Assembly: GCF_026262505.1 (NCBI RefSeq)
Contig: NC_067208.1
Location: 13,959,962-14,023,961 of the forward strand
Source of the DNA: Trichomonas vaginalis G3
Lineage: Eukaryota; Parabasalia; Trichomonadida; Trichomonadidae
Direction: 5' to 3'
DNA: 64,000 bases
In this document: positions 29,774 to 39,493 of the stretch, one piece after another
How positions within the stretch are numbered: the stretch's first letter is position 1
Layout of the letters: every line of letters starts with the position of its first letter
Translations under genes and position numbers: made by a program
Notes under the pieces: model-generated
Told to the model about the DNA's origin: nothing
What the model saw: the letters and a program-made list of their open reading frames with translations, nothing else
Database searches by the model: none

Positions 29774-30349
29774 ATGTCTGAAGAAGAAAAGCTTATTAAC
29801 ATGTTTCCATCAGCACCCAGAGATAAAGTAGTCAATCTTCTCCATAGAAAAGGTTTCGAAAAAGCAAAAAAACAACTTGAAACAGAATATAAATTAGTAA
29901 AACCTCTAACACCAGAAGAACAATTCGAAGCACTTTGCACGAAATTCCCAAACATATCAAGAATACATATCGAAGAAATATATAAAGAAAATATGCAAGG
30001 TATACAAGAGACAGAAAAACAATTAAATGAAGAAATTAAGAAGAAAAAGCAGCAAGATAAAACTCCTGATGTAGAAACTCACAGATATAAATACGATTTT
30101 CATGCTCAATCAAAAGCTCAAGCAGTAGAAGAATTCAATCGATTCTTACAGTGTGCTATAGAACAGAACTTACCATATGATACAGAATATGAACTTATTG
30201 TCGGAAAAGGCCTACATTCGATAAATAATTTTCCAGTAATTAAAACTACAATTCTAGAACTTTGCGAAACTCGAGGCATCAAAGCTGAAGTGGTGAAAGA
30301 AAACACCGGTGTTGTTCGCGTATGGCCTTTCCAAAAAAGTCACAATTAA
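29774..30349 (+). CDS. Smr-domain protein with CUE-like N-terminus
   Basis: The 191-aa product ends in a Smr (small MutS-related) domain (~100-191). The first motif (DFHAQSKAQAVEEFNRFL) has Asp-x-His-Ala in place of the usual D-L-H-G. The Gly motif is ELIVGKGLHS and the final strand GVVRVWPF. Such domains nick or bind nucleic acid. Two helical segments before it (LINMFPSAPRDKVVNLLHRKGFE and FEALCTKFPNISRIHIEEIYK) look like ubiquitin-binding CUE motifs, as in eukaryotic Smr proteins such as N4BP2-type and Cue2. By analogy it may cleave mRNA at stalled ribosomes; this is inference. It is a host gene, lying between the two Mavericks. Confidence 0.75.
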   Translation: MSEEEKLINMFPSAPRDKVVNLLHRKGFEKAKKQLETEYKLVKPLTPEEQFEALCTKFPNISRIHIEEIYKENMQGIQETEKQLNEEIKKKKQQDKTPDVETHRYKYDFHAQSKAQAVEEFNRFLQCAIEQNLPYDTEYELIVGKGLHSINNFPVIKTTILELCETRGIKAEVVKENTGVVRVWPFQKSHN

Positions 30350-31040
30350 ATATAAATTAGAATTATAATTTCTTCAACAATATACGCCTTTATGAATAAA
30401 TATAAAAAAATATAAAACCAAAAATAATTGTTATAATTTAAATGAAGAAGTAATTTAAAACGATTTTATTTATGATCAAATTTTATATATTTTTTTGGAT
30501 CAAATCCATTTTAATAGAATTTATATATACTATTCATCTATTAGTAAACACTACCGTATATTATTTTTTAAGCTATCTTATTTTTTGAAATTTTATTCAA
30601 ATCTTTGGTCGCAAGAAGAATTGCATGATAAATAAAAACATTTAATCAAAGTCAATTTTATTTTTCATATTCAAATGGACTGAGTGTTAACATTTAACAT
30701 TTTTTGCTAATTGTCGTCAAAAATTAGGCGTAAAGCAAAAATTGATATTTCATATGGTTTTATGATAGATAAGCATTATATTCCCACTCATTATATTCGT
30801 AAATTTTGAGGTTTATCCTTCGCTTTTAAGATCATTGAATTTGATTTTTATATAAAATAGTTATATATTAGAAAATAATATGAGTTTATGTGATATTATT
30901 TTTCAGAAGATTTTGTGTTCTTCTTCAAAATTTTATTTTTTTATTAAAAAGAATCTTTACAAAATATACATTTACTTTAATTAATATTTAAAAACGTGCT
31001 CTATCAAAAGTTCCAAAAATTCAATATTTTAGCTTTTCTG
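30350..31040. other. AT-rich host spacer between the Mavericks
   Basis: About 690 bases without a recognised gene. A short match to the terminal-repeat core near 30669 was judged accidental. Confidence 0.5.
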
Positions 31041-31043
31041 AGG

Positions 31044-31135
31044 TGTCACTTTTGATGAATTTCTGTTTACAACAAATCAATTATTTGATTCATTCTTTCT
31101 TCAATCTCTTCTATTCTTTTTGTTAAATCATCTAT
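31044..31135 (+). pseudogene. Initiator and first codons of a possible host gene, truncated at the Mav-2 breakpoint
   Basis: GTGTCACTTTTG (initiator TCACT at 31046-31050) is followed by ATG at 31055. About six codons later the reading runs into Mav-2 sequence and stops within it. The arrangement looks like the 5' end of a host gene whose body was replaced by the truncated Maverick. Too short to identify. Confidence 0.3.
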
Positions 31136-31420
31136 TTTCATTAATGAGGTGATTCTTGATTGAGGAATAGATTTCAAACTAACCACTCCTTTTATTTATG
31201 AAATTTTGAATCCATCAACTTTAAACATTTTATTCAATTTACATGTTGTCAATTCTTCAAATAATTTTTTATTATTAGCATAATAGTCATTAAATTCTTC
31301 AACAGATGAAAAAATTTTTATTTCAGTAATTGGTTTAACAACGTTTATTTTTTGTTGAACATTTTCACTTTCATTTATTTCTTCCTCCTCTGTTTCATTT
31401 ATTTTTAACATCGGTTTCAT
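31067..31420 (-). pseudogene. Acidic coiled-coil gene, single nonsense in Mav-2
   Basis: Counterpart of 27791-28169. The frame is continuous over 118 codons except for one AAA-to-TAA change (31196-31198), giving a 74-aa product. It ends IIDLL and lacks the last nine residues of Mav-1. The breakpoint of the element lies at or just past this stop. Confidence 0.65.
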
Positions 31421-31486
31421 TTATCATTAAATAAAAATTAGAATATAAGTGATGAAATATATTTTTTAATTAATATTAAATCAGAA

Positions 31487-31723
31487 ATGGCGGCAGGATT
31501 CTTTAAAAAATTATGGGATGGAATTAAGAAAGCTGCAGGTTGGGTTCATCAAAAGGTTATTAAACCTGTTGCAAACTTTTTGGCACCAGTAGCGAAAACG
31601 GCAGGAACTATCATAGGTGGAGTATTAGGTGCTAAAGCAGGTAATCCGGCGATGGGAGCACAAGCAGGTAACGCAGTTGGTGGAATAGCTGAAGGAATAC
31701 TTAATAAAATAGGAGGTAGATAG
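31487..31723 (+). CDS. Amphipathic, Gly/Ala-rich 78-aa minor protein (Mav-2)
   Basis: Almost identical to the Mav-1 gene at 27488-27724 (differences KVIKPV versus KIIKPI). It has an amphipathic MAAGFFKKLWD start and a small-residue, membrane-like core. Intactness in both copies suggests it is real. Confidence 0.65.
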   Translation: MAAGFFKKLWDGIKKAAGWVHQKVIKPVANFLAPVAKTAGTIIGGVLGAKAGNPAMGAQAGNAVGGIAEGILNKIGGR

Positions 31724-31747
31724 TGGAAAAATAAATAAATATTATTT

Positions 31748-31963
31748 TTATCTTAGTATCGGTTGTAGTCTTTGATAAACTTTTTCTCCTTTATTTAATA
31801 TTTCTCTTATTGGGGCAGCTTTTGGCGTTATTGATTCAGCAACGTCACTAATTGCTTCTTTATTCTTAAATATCCAATTTGCTCCCTTCTTCAATGTTTC
31901 CCAAACTTTACTCGCTCCTCTTTTTACTTTATCCCACAGTTTCTTAAATATACCTGCAGCCAT
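31748..31963 (-). CDS. Amphipathic 71-aa minor protein (Mav-2, intact)
   Basis: Starts MAAGIFKKLWDKVKRGASK and ends EKVYQRLQPILR. It has two amphipathic helices separated by a short acidic stretch (KEAISDVAESI). It converges on the 78-aa gene with a 24-base gap, and the two share the N-terminal motif. No exact family recognised. Confidence 0.65.
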   Translation of the reverse strand: MAAGIFKKLWDKVKRGASKVWETLKKGANWIFKNKEAISDVAESITPKAAPIREILNKGEKVYQRLQPILR

Positions 31964-32032
31964 AGTTGATTATTTCATTAAAATTAAAAATTCATTTTCA
32001 TCTTTTAATTTTGATTTTTTATTTATTAATAA

Positions 32033-33669
32033 ATGACGACTAACTATTTGGTGCCAAACACTAAACCGATTAATGGAAATGTGTTTCATTCATTCGAAAA
32101 GATAAATGAAATATTCGCAAAGAATGACGGTAGAAGATATTATAGAGAACTTGAAAGTTCATGCTATGACTCTGATGCTCCATATTTTGATGATAAACAA
32201 ACTCATTTAAGAATTACAAATCCGGCTCATGATGTGAACCAATTAGGTGACACATATATTAAACGCAAAGTTAAAGCAACTCTAGTTTCAAATAAAGCTT
32301 TCACATGTGATGCCGCTTTTAAATGCATGCGTTTATTCGTTGGTTACAAATCATCAAATCAAAGCTTTAAACAATTAGAAGTAGAAACCGAAAGAGGTGA
32401 TGCCGGTTATCTTCAGATGGATTGCGCCCGTGAATCTTTCGCATTTGCAACATATAAACCAAAATCAGAAAGGAAAGTTAAAAAGTTTGTTCATTCGTTA
32501 TATAATAATGTTCAAAAATATGATAACTCAGTATGTGGTAAATATATTGACCCTTCAGAAGTTTTCAAGAAGCAAATGAAGAAGTTGATATCACTTTTGA
32601 TATGATTATTCCGGTAAATGATTTGTTAGCATTTCAGGCGTTCGATGATTATCCTAAATCATTTGGTGATATCATTCTTAAATATTATGTTTTCAGGGAT
32701 ACTTTAGTATTTTGTCAGGTTGACCCGTTAAGAGTTGCTGATTTACAAAATTACGTTTATGAAAAGATAACTGATGAAAATTATGAAAAGATTATGAATC
32801 ATGTTTATAAATATGATCGCAAATTCCAACAAATCGGACTTCCTGCCAAATTAATTACAAGCTTAGCCGCTACATCTGCTGACGCAACAGTTGATGACGT
32901 TATTATTTCATGCACAAAGATGGAAGTTTTAGAGGATAAATGCATTACACCAGGATACGGTTTAATTGAAGAATCAGTTAAAGCAATACCACGTTTATTC
33001 AGTAAGGAAGATCCATTCATGATTCCAGCTCAACATATTGACGTTCGTTCACTAAATGGAGGTTGCATCACTCCTGAAGGTATTAGCTCAGATTTCTCAT
33101 ACGCTCTTCATAATGTTACAGATGTTGTGTTAACATTTCCGAAGAATGCAATGCAAAGAACAGTTTTAGAAAATCCAATGCTTCGAGGTCTTCAGGTCAC
33201 TATAGATTCCAGAAACTTCCCCGATCAAGCGATGACCACAGTGGGACATATTCTTTACACGTATGCTTCAAGCTTCTGATTTAGATGGAGTGAATGAATG
33301 CACGAAGAATACGAGGACTCATTAACTAGACCACTGAATGATGATGATGGCACGCCATTAGCTAGAACATGGAAAGACCAAACTTCATTCTTATGCACTA
33401 TTCCAGTTCAACGTGATGGAGCGGGTATATTCTTTGATGGATTAGAAACTTTCAACTCACAAGTTACAGTACAAGTGAAAGCTTATCCAATCATTCAGGG
33501 TGAAAATGACACTTACTGTTCAAAGGTGACAAATCCTCCTCAGGTTTGGTTTACTAGGACTACATATTGGACATGGACACCGGATGAAGGTTTGAAATAT
33601 CATCCAACAGGTACACCACCACAGTATAGAAGTTCATATGATGAAATATTGATGAATAGAAATGTTTAA
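32033..33669 (+). pseudogene. mcp: Major capsid protein, frameshifted in Mav-2
   Basis: Same protein as 25544-27179. Small losses near 32573, 33246 and 33312 break the frame, leaving open pieces at 32033-32605, 32602-33279 and 33298-33669. The C-terminal end, lost in Mav-1, is readable here (YHPTGTPPQYRSSYDEIL). One extra Asp codon lies near 33345. As in Mav-1, 32033 is preceded by the leader TTTTTATTTATTAATAA. Confidence 0.75.
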
Positions 33670-33693
33670 AATTATAAATTTATTTTTGATTAA

Positions 33694-34529
33694 ATGGATT
33701 TAAATTCATCCACCCCTTATGAAGAATTAGCAGGAGTATATAATACATACGTAGATGATATGATTAATGAAGCATTGAGTGATAATAGAAATGCTCTATC
33801 TAAGGAAAAATTAATGAAAATTCCATATTCTGAATGTTACTTAAATTCAATCACTGCAGCAATTGGTAAACAAAATAAAGGTAAAACATTAACGATATTA
33901 AAACAAATTATCATTATTGCTAACACTTCCCCCATTCACATGTGTTAATTTATATCAACCGTTCAGGTTCACCTTCAGATGATACATTTGAATCTTTAAA
34001 GCATTTAATCAAAATTCCAATTATTTATTTATCACAAGAAGAAGCAGAAGATTATTTAAAAAACTTTTTAATGTATAAAGAATTATATAATACAATCAAG
34101 AAGCAAGGATTAGAGGATAAAATTATTGATAAACAACGGGATGAATTATTTGAAACACTTTCTATTTCAAATTTTGATAGAGAATTTTTGCATTCACTCA
34201 TTTTTCTAGATGATGCAGTGAAATCAAAACTAATAACAAATGAGAAATCATATTTTAATCAGTTATTAACTCAATGTCGACACATTCAGTGTTCATTCTT
34301 TATGGCTGTTCAATACTTCAAAGCATTAAGCACAAACATTAAATCAAATCTATCAACCCTTTTCATTTTCAGTGGGTTTAGTCGTCAACAGTTGAACGTT
34401 ATGCTTTATCAAGTGAATTTACCAATGAGCATTAATGAACTTTACACACAATATCAGCAATTAGGTGAACATGGAAAAATAATAGTTGATTTAAATAAAG
34501 GAGTGTTAAATTTGATTAACTTTTTATAA
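33694..34529 (+). pseudogene. Packaging ATPase, frameshifted in Mav-2
   Basis: Walker A GKQNKGKT and Walker B HSLIFLDD are both present. A run of five C near 33930 (six in Mav-1) shifts the frame at SPIHMC; the rest continues at 33942-34529. The part broken in Mav-1 is open here, including the C-terminal LINFL end. Neighbours are capsid upstream and the VING-motif gene downstream. Confidence 0.8.
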
Positions 34530-34633
34530 TTAATTTTTATTTTTTATTTATAATTAAACATGACAGAAATAGCAAATCTTCTACAGGTTCCATTAAAACA
34601 AGGGACAAACAAAAGGGTGCATATAATAGAACT

Positions 34634-35429
34634 ATGAAAGTTCCTGATGGAATGAAAGAATTAGTTCATATTGTTGCTGGTCTTCAAAAAGATGTTAAAC
34701 AAATGAGAAACGTTTTAACATTACCAGAAGCTCAAGCATATGCCAAACGTCATGGTCCAAATTGGGAAGCACACGAAGCAGACATTACGGGTCCAAATGG
34801 AAAACCTGATGGTATAAATGAAGTTTTCGTTACTGATGGTCAAGGTAATATTAAAGTCATAAATGGTTATAAATTAACATACTGATTATCCTAAACGTAA
34901 AGCATATAATGAACGTTATCCTATGCAATTTGATGAAAATGGAAAAGCTGTTAAACAATACATTGGAGAAGGTGAAAATGGTCCAATTAATTCATACCGT
35001 CATAATCCATATTCTTATTTCAATGAAGAATTAAATGCTATTGAAGAGGGACCGGATGGATTACCACGATATTCTAACCAGTTTGATGGTCAATATGCAA
35101 ATATTAGACCTGAAATTTCAGCTAAGAAATTCTTTAAAGTTGCTTTATTCGATCCAGTTTTCGCAAATGTTAAAGATGAACTTAAACAGCAATTCCAACC
35201 AATTATAGTAGCAAGAATTGCATCAGGTGCTTTATCTCAAGCATTCAAAGATTTAATTAAGAAACCATTATATCAGCAACGAGGTTTAACTTATGATTTA
35301 GTTAAGGAATCAGATAAAAGAAAATTTGAGAAATCAGATGATTATAAGAATGCAATTAATGAATATATTCGGTCTATTAATTTCGATGAAAAGCTAAAAA
35401 TCAACTTCATGAACAAATACAGGGAATAA
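34634..35429 (+). pseudogene. VTDGQGN-VING protein, frameshifted in Mav-2
   Basis: Pieces 34634-34885 and 34923-35429 are separated by a 1-base change near 34880 (ACATACTGATT against ACAATGACGGATT in Mav-1). The C-terminal ~90 residues (VARIASGALSQAFKDLIKKPLY to NKYRE) are an allele clearly different from Mav-1. Function unknown, probably structural. Confidence 0.6.
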
Positions 35430-35487
35430 TAGATTCAAAAGTTCCAGCAAAATAAAAGTTTAAATATATTTTTTTATTCGAATATAA

Positions 35488-35787
35488 ATGAGAAGACGTT
35501 TCACTAGTCAAAAGAACACTAACGCAAAAGCAGAGATTACGGTTGGTTATAACGTAAATGATGATAAATCACGAATTATTCAAAATGTTAAAGTTAATGT
35601 TAGCCCTGAATTAACAAGGTCAGCAACTCAACCAAATTTATTAACTCGTGACTTACCGAAAAAGGAGGAGGAGAAAAAAGAAGATGGAGACCCAATCATT
35701 TTATCTGAACCTGGTAAAGAACCTGTTGAAATTCCCACTTATCCAACATACCCCACCTCTTTCATCAAACATCGAGAACCCATATAA
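35488..35787 (+). CDS. Small basic protein, 99 aa (Mav-2, intact)
   Basis: Basic N-terminus (MRRRFTSQKNTNAKAEI), a beta-like middle (NVKVNVSPELTRSA), then a Lys/Glu- and Pro-rich tail (KKEEEKKEDGD, PTYPTYPTS). The start follows TTTTTTTATTCGAATATAA. Mav-1 carries ten extra codons before its stop. Role unknown; a core-type DNA-binding protein is one possibility from charge alone. Confidence 0.6.
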   Translation: MRRRFTSQKNTNAKAEITVGYNVNDDKSRIIQNVKVNVSPELTRSATQPNLLTRDLPKKEEEKKEDGDPIILSEPGKEPVEIPTYPTYPTSFIKHREPI

Positions 35788-35809
35788 AATAGACATTAAT
35801 TCTGAATTA

Positions 35810-36151
35810 ATGAAAATTTACCGTGATATAATAATTAATAATTATGATTCAATAATAAATTTAATTGACCAATCCGGTTTAATTATTTTACCTTATGAAT
35901 CATTAATTCACATTATCGCCATTCTTTGTGATGTTCAAGATTCAGACGTTAAGATTCAATTTTTCATAGATGATGAGGTTTCATGCTGCGGAACAGTTGC
36001 AAAAATAAATCCTATAAAGGATATTAGCACAATTAAGATATCAAAGAACGGAACAACAACTGAACTTCATTTAACATATAATGATATTTATAATAAAATA
36101 GTTGATGAATATAAAATATCACTTGAAAAATTCTTTGTTAAGGCTATTTAA
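35810..36151 (+). CDS. Unknown 113-aa Maverick protein (Mav-2)
   Basis: Begins MKIYRDIIINNYDSI and ends EYKISLEKFFVKAI; a predicted alpha/beta protein with a CC pair (EVSCCG). The frame is open further upstream (to 35648, overlapping the 99-aa gene), so an earlier start cannot be excluded. Its stop shares TTAA with the convergent 159-aa gene. Confidence 0.55.
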   Translation: MKIYRDIIINNYDSIINLIDQSGLIILPYESLIHIIAILCDVQDSDVKIQFFIDDEVSCCGTVAKINPIKDISTIKISKNGTTTELHLTYNDIYNKIVDEYKISLEKFFVKAI

Positions 36152-36627
36152 TATTCAAGCATTAACATTATCGAATAATAATCCTTTGAATCATAATCAA
36201 TAATAATTGACCTTTCACCAGTTTCTATCGTTTGTTTTATTTCTTTTTGTTCCCCACTATCCGGATCGGTCATTGTAATTGTTTTTGTTATAGTATCAGC
36301 TTTATCTTTAACTTCAATCTTTTTTCCATCGGGATATTTAAACCAAAATTCCAAAAATTCGATATTGTCAATCTGTTCATATTTTAATCTATCAATTACA
36401 TTTTTAATACCATCTGAAAATCTTATGAAATGGTCATTATATGGGTTTGATTGAACTAAATTTGAATGAAGTGAAATATAACCTGTTGATGAATATGACA
36501 TTGACTCATATTTTCTGAAAACACTAAAATTTATAACATGAATGAATTTCTTATTCGTTGAATTTATGAATTCTTGAGGTAATCTTATTCTAGTTTTATT
36601 TATCACTGGAAAATAACGCTTTACCAT
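36148..36627 (-). CDS. Unknown 159-aa Maverick protein (Mav-2)
   Basis: Practically identical to the gene at 22503-22982. The conserved ATG at 36627 is used. It diverges from the 236-aa gene with only 20 bases between the two start codons, which must hold both promoters. Confidence 0.6.
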   Translation of the reverse strand: MVKRYFPVINKTRIRLPQEFINSTNKKFIHVINFSVFRKYESMSYSSTGYISLHSNLVQSNPYNDHFIRFSDGIKNVIDRLKYEQIDNIEFLEFWFKYPDGKKIEVKDKADTITKTITMTDPDSGEQKEIKQTIETGERSIIIDYDSKDYYSIMLMLEY

Positions 36628-36647
36628 ATTTTTAATCGTAATAAAAA

Positions 36648-37358
36648 ATGTCAATTATCAATATTATTTCGAATAATAACTGTGAATTAAATTTAACAGT
36701 TAGCGGAATTTATAATGTTACTCTCGTTTCTGTGAGTGGTAAATTTAATCCCATTCTTTTAGACCCTTCAGATTATATATCATTTATTAAAGATGACCTT
36801 GAAAAAACGTATGATATGTATATAAATAATGTGATAGCGAAATGGGATATTAACATGATTTTAAGTTATTTAAATGAATCATTTATCGTATGGTATGAAG
36901 AAAATTTTAAATCAAAACCTGATAAACTTTTTGAACTTGATGAAATAAATAACCTTATTAAATTTCCGCTGAAAATTAAATTTTGTACTCCTCATCTTCG
37001 TTCATTGTTGGGGATATTAAATTTTGAAAAAGATGTTGGGGATGTTTTGTATTCTGACACTGGTTCCAATTTCATTTTAATCAAATGTGATAAAGTTAAT
37101 ACCCCAATGAGATTTTCACATCAAACATTAGACCCTAACTCTTACCCATCAATACAAAACATTTTATCCATCAACTTAAACACATTTTCTTTATCATATC
37201 CGTTTCAATTATCCGGGAATTCATTTATTCTTCATTCAAAAGATTTATCAAATATTAAATTTAGAATAACTGACCTATTTGATTGTGATTTAGAATTTAT
37301 GAATGAAATATTATGGCAATTTCAAATAGAGAAAATAGCTGATGAGATAACGGATTAA
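36648..37358 (+). CDS. Unknown 236-aa Maverick protein (Mav-2, intact)
   Basis: This is the uninterrupted version of the gene hit by the palindrome transposon in Mav-1. It is beta-rich, with segments LTVSGIYNVTLVSVSGKF, FPLKIKFCTPHLRSLLG, LYSDTGSNFILIKCD and SYPFQLSGNSFILHSKDLS. I cannot assign a family; the strand pattern and place in the morphogenesis block suit a minor capsid (penton-like) protein, which is inference. It precedes the fibre gene by 24 bases on the same strand. Confidence 0.65.
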   Translation: MSIINIISNNNCELNLTVSGIYNVTLVSVSGKFNPILLDPSDYISFIKDDLEKTYDMYINNVIAKWDINMILSYLNESFIVWYEENFKSKPDKLFELDEINNLIKFPLKIKFCTPHLRSLLGILNFEKDVGDVLYSDTGSNFILIKCDKVNTPMRFSHQTLDPNSYPSIQNILSINLNTFSLSYPFQLSGNSFILHSKDLSNIKFRITDLFDCDLEFMNEILWQFQIEKIADEITD

Positions 37359-37382
37359 ATATTTATTTTTAAATCGTAATAA

Positions 37383-39185
37383 ATGATTAAACAACAGCAA
37401 CCACAGCAACTTAAGGCACAAAGCGCCCAGGTCCTTCAGACCATTACATACGCCATATATGCATATAATTCAAAGACGGCAGAACAAACGCAAAGGTTGA
37501 AATATGGAGATTTGGAGATAGTATTGAAAAATGACCATTTCGAATTCGTTTGCAAAGGTGGTGCAGTGATATCAAATATAAAAGAAATTTTATTTATGAA
37601 TTCAAAAATTAAAGGAATAACGGATGATATAACATCAATTCCACCAGAAGAACAAAGATATTACGCATTAAATGCATTTCCTAAAGTTTTGAAGATTGGA
37701 AGATTTAATTTAAATGAGGAATTCATAAAAGGTTTCCTAAATGACATAATGAAGAAGGCGGATAAAACATATGTTAACGATGAGTTAAATAAGAAGGTAA
37801 ATTTGGTTTATGTTGATGAAAAAGATAATGAAATTAAAGAAAAGGTTGAATGGAATCATGAATGGACATTGGAGACTTTTAAAAATAAAGCTGATACAAA
37901 ATGGGTTTCGGGATGTTTAGACCTTAAAGCGGATAAAACATATGTTAACGATGAGTTAAATAAGAAGGCAAATTTGGTTTATGTTGATGAAAAAGATAAT
38001 GAAATTAAAGAAAAGGTTGAATGGAATCATGAATGGACATTGGAGACTTTTAAAAATAAAGCTGATACAAAATGGGTTTCGGGATGTTTAGACCTTAAAG
38101 CGGATAAAACATATGTTAACGATGAGTTAAATAAGAAGGCAGATAAAACAGATGTTAACGAAATATACCAAAGTTTGATAGGAACAACAAAAAATATTGA
38201 AACTATTGTTGGTGACTTTTCTGTCCGTGAAGAAAATAAATATTTTAGATGGCAGTTTGTACACTCCTTAAAAAATGGTACACGGTGTAAACTCATTCCG
38301 AAAAATAACAATGAAATGTATGTAAGCTATAAAAAGAATGATGGTACACAAGTTAAAGTTCCATTAGACAACAACTGCTACTTAAACTTATATGGAGACG
38401 AACAAAAGAAATATTTAAGAGTTTATGAAATGGTAGATATGACATTACCTGACCCAGCTCCAGCACCATATTATTATGACTATGGAGATGACGACAGAAC
38501 ACCACATGTAGATGAACAAAAGCTAACATTATATTTAGATTATTATAGATATAAAAGATATAATGCAATAGAAAAAACGAGAATAGTATATTATTATACA
38601 GATGACAGAAATAAATATTATAGTCAAGATTTTACCTACCCTGAAAACATAAGATTATATTATAAAAAATATTCTGACACAAACCAGAAGAAACCTGAAA
38701 TAGTTGCACTATATTTTAAGTTCAAAAGAGACAATCCTATATTATCTCATATGTTTGATTTAATGAACCCAGTAGGTTCTATTTATACATCTATGGATGC
38801 AAGAGGTCCTCAAGCGATGTTTGGTGTTGGTGCATGGGAACAAATAGTCGACAAGTTTTTGTATTGTGCAAACTCTTCAAAGGAAACAGGTGGAAGTAAA
38901 ACGATTTCAGGTGAAAATTTACCTGCACACAGTCACTACATAGATTTAAGTACATCTCAAGCAGGTTGGCATAAGCATAGATATTGGGATTGGTCAGGAA
39001 TGACAAAAGGTAAAGGATATGATGTTAAAGACGACGTTAAGTTTGCTATAAATTGTTACTGGAGTGACACTCAGGGAGAAGGAAACCATACACATTTCGT
39101 TTCAGGATATACACAAACAACGGGACAAAGTAAAGAATACATGCCACCTTACATGACAGTTTACGCATGGTATAGAGTTCAATGA
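37383..39185 (+). CDS. Phage-like tail-fibre/attachment protein of Mav-2
   Basis: 600 aa, intact. Anchor (~1-120) and C-terminal tip (GSIYTSM, GAWEQIVDKFLY, NLPAHSHYIDL, GEGNHTHFVSGYT, YMPPYMTVYAWYRV) match Mav-1. The shaft differs: two copies of a ~60-residue block (KADKTYVNDELNKK, VEWNHEWTLETFKNKADTKW) replace the short MKKADKEYVASEL repeats. Such shaft variation with constant ends resembles recombining phage fibres. The N-terminal AQVLQTI comes from a mini-element-like sequence at 37413-37442. Confidence 0.8.
   Translation: MIKQQQPQQLKAQSAQVLQTITYAIYAYNSKTAEQTQRLKYGDLEIVLKNDHFEFVCKGGAVISNIKEILFMNSKIKGITDDITSIPPEEQRYYALNAFPKVLKIGRFNLNEEFIKGFLNDIMKKADKTYVNDELNKKVNLVYVDEKDNEIKEKVEWNHEWTLETFKNKADTKWVSGCLDLKADKTYVNDELNKKANLVYVDEKDNEIKEKVEWNHEWTLETFKNKADTKWVSGCLDLKADKTYVNDELNKKADKTDVNEIYQSLIGTTKNIETIVGDFSVREENKYFRWQFVHSLKNGTRCKLIPKNNNEMYVSYKKNDGTQVKVPLDNNCYLNLYGDEQKKYLRVYEMVDMTLPDPAPAPYYYDYGDDDRTPHVDEQKLTLYLDYYRYKRYNAIEKTRIVYYYTDDRNKYYSQDFTYPENIRLYYKKYSDTNQKKPEIVALYFKFKRDNPILSHMFDLMNPVGSIYTSMDARGPQAMFGVGAWEQIVDKFLYCANSSKETGGSKTISGENLPAHSHYIDLSTSQAGWHKHRYWDWSGMTKGKGYDVKDDVKFAINCYWSDTQGEGNHTHFVSGYTQTTGQSKEYMPPYMTVYAWYRVQ
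37413..37442 (+). repeat. Mini-element-like segment in the fibre N-terminus, Mav-2
   Basis: Starts AAGGCACAAAGCGCC and ends GGTCCTTCAGACC (hairpin GGTC-CTTCA-GACC). Its close relatives lie in the integrase linker of both elements. Confidence 0.6.
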
Positions 39186-39213
39186 ACGCTCAATGTTTGT
39201 GAAACAAACTTTA

Positions 39214-39270
39214 GCGAATCCATTCAAATTATTAACTAAAGATGAACTTAATAAAATTTACACCAAAAAT
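39214..39270 (+). pseudogene. Remnant of the 60-aa small gene
   Basis: Encodes ANPFKLLTKDELNK, the end of the Mav-1 60-aa gene (18169-18351). It is joined directly to the hairpin behind the fibre gene, so the start of this gene and the whole 44-aa gene were deleted. Confidence 0.55.
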
Positions 39271-39460
39271 AAATTAAATCGTTAATGTTTTCAGGTTATT
39301 CAATTATGAATTATTTTTGAAGAACTGAAGGTGTCACTATGTCACCATGTGTCACCAGGTTATTTAACTTCTCTGAAAAATGATGACAACATGACATTTT
39401 GACAACATCACTGGAAATATGATGCAGTCCAAAAATAAAGTTAGTTTTAAAATTATTTTT
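39262..39460. repeat. Single iteron-like unit left of the Mav-2 KilA-N gene
   Basis: One ~130-bp unit (GAACTGAAGGTGTCACTATG ... ATGACATTTTGACAACAT) within a ~199-bp block. The block is repeated in the same orientation at 40184-40380. The pair brackets the KilA-N gene. Confidence 0.85.
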
Positions 39461-39493
39461 ATTTATTTTTTTATTTTGTATGTAAGAACAGAA

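Noticed and set aside
30660-30720. ATGGACTGAGTG... resembling the core of the Maverick terminal repeat, possibly the lost Mav-2 end
   Set aside because: Only about 20 bases are similar, the orientation is wrong for a Mav-2 left end, and no outer AGTAGTATAT or CACAACCCG follows.
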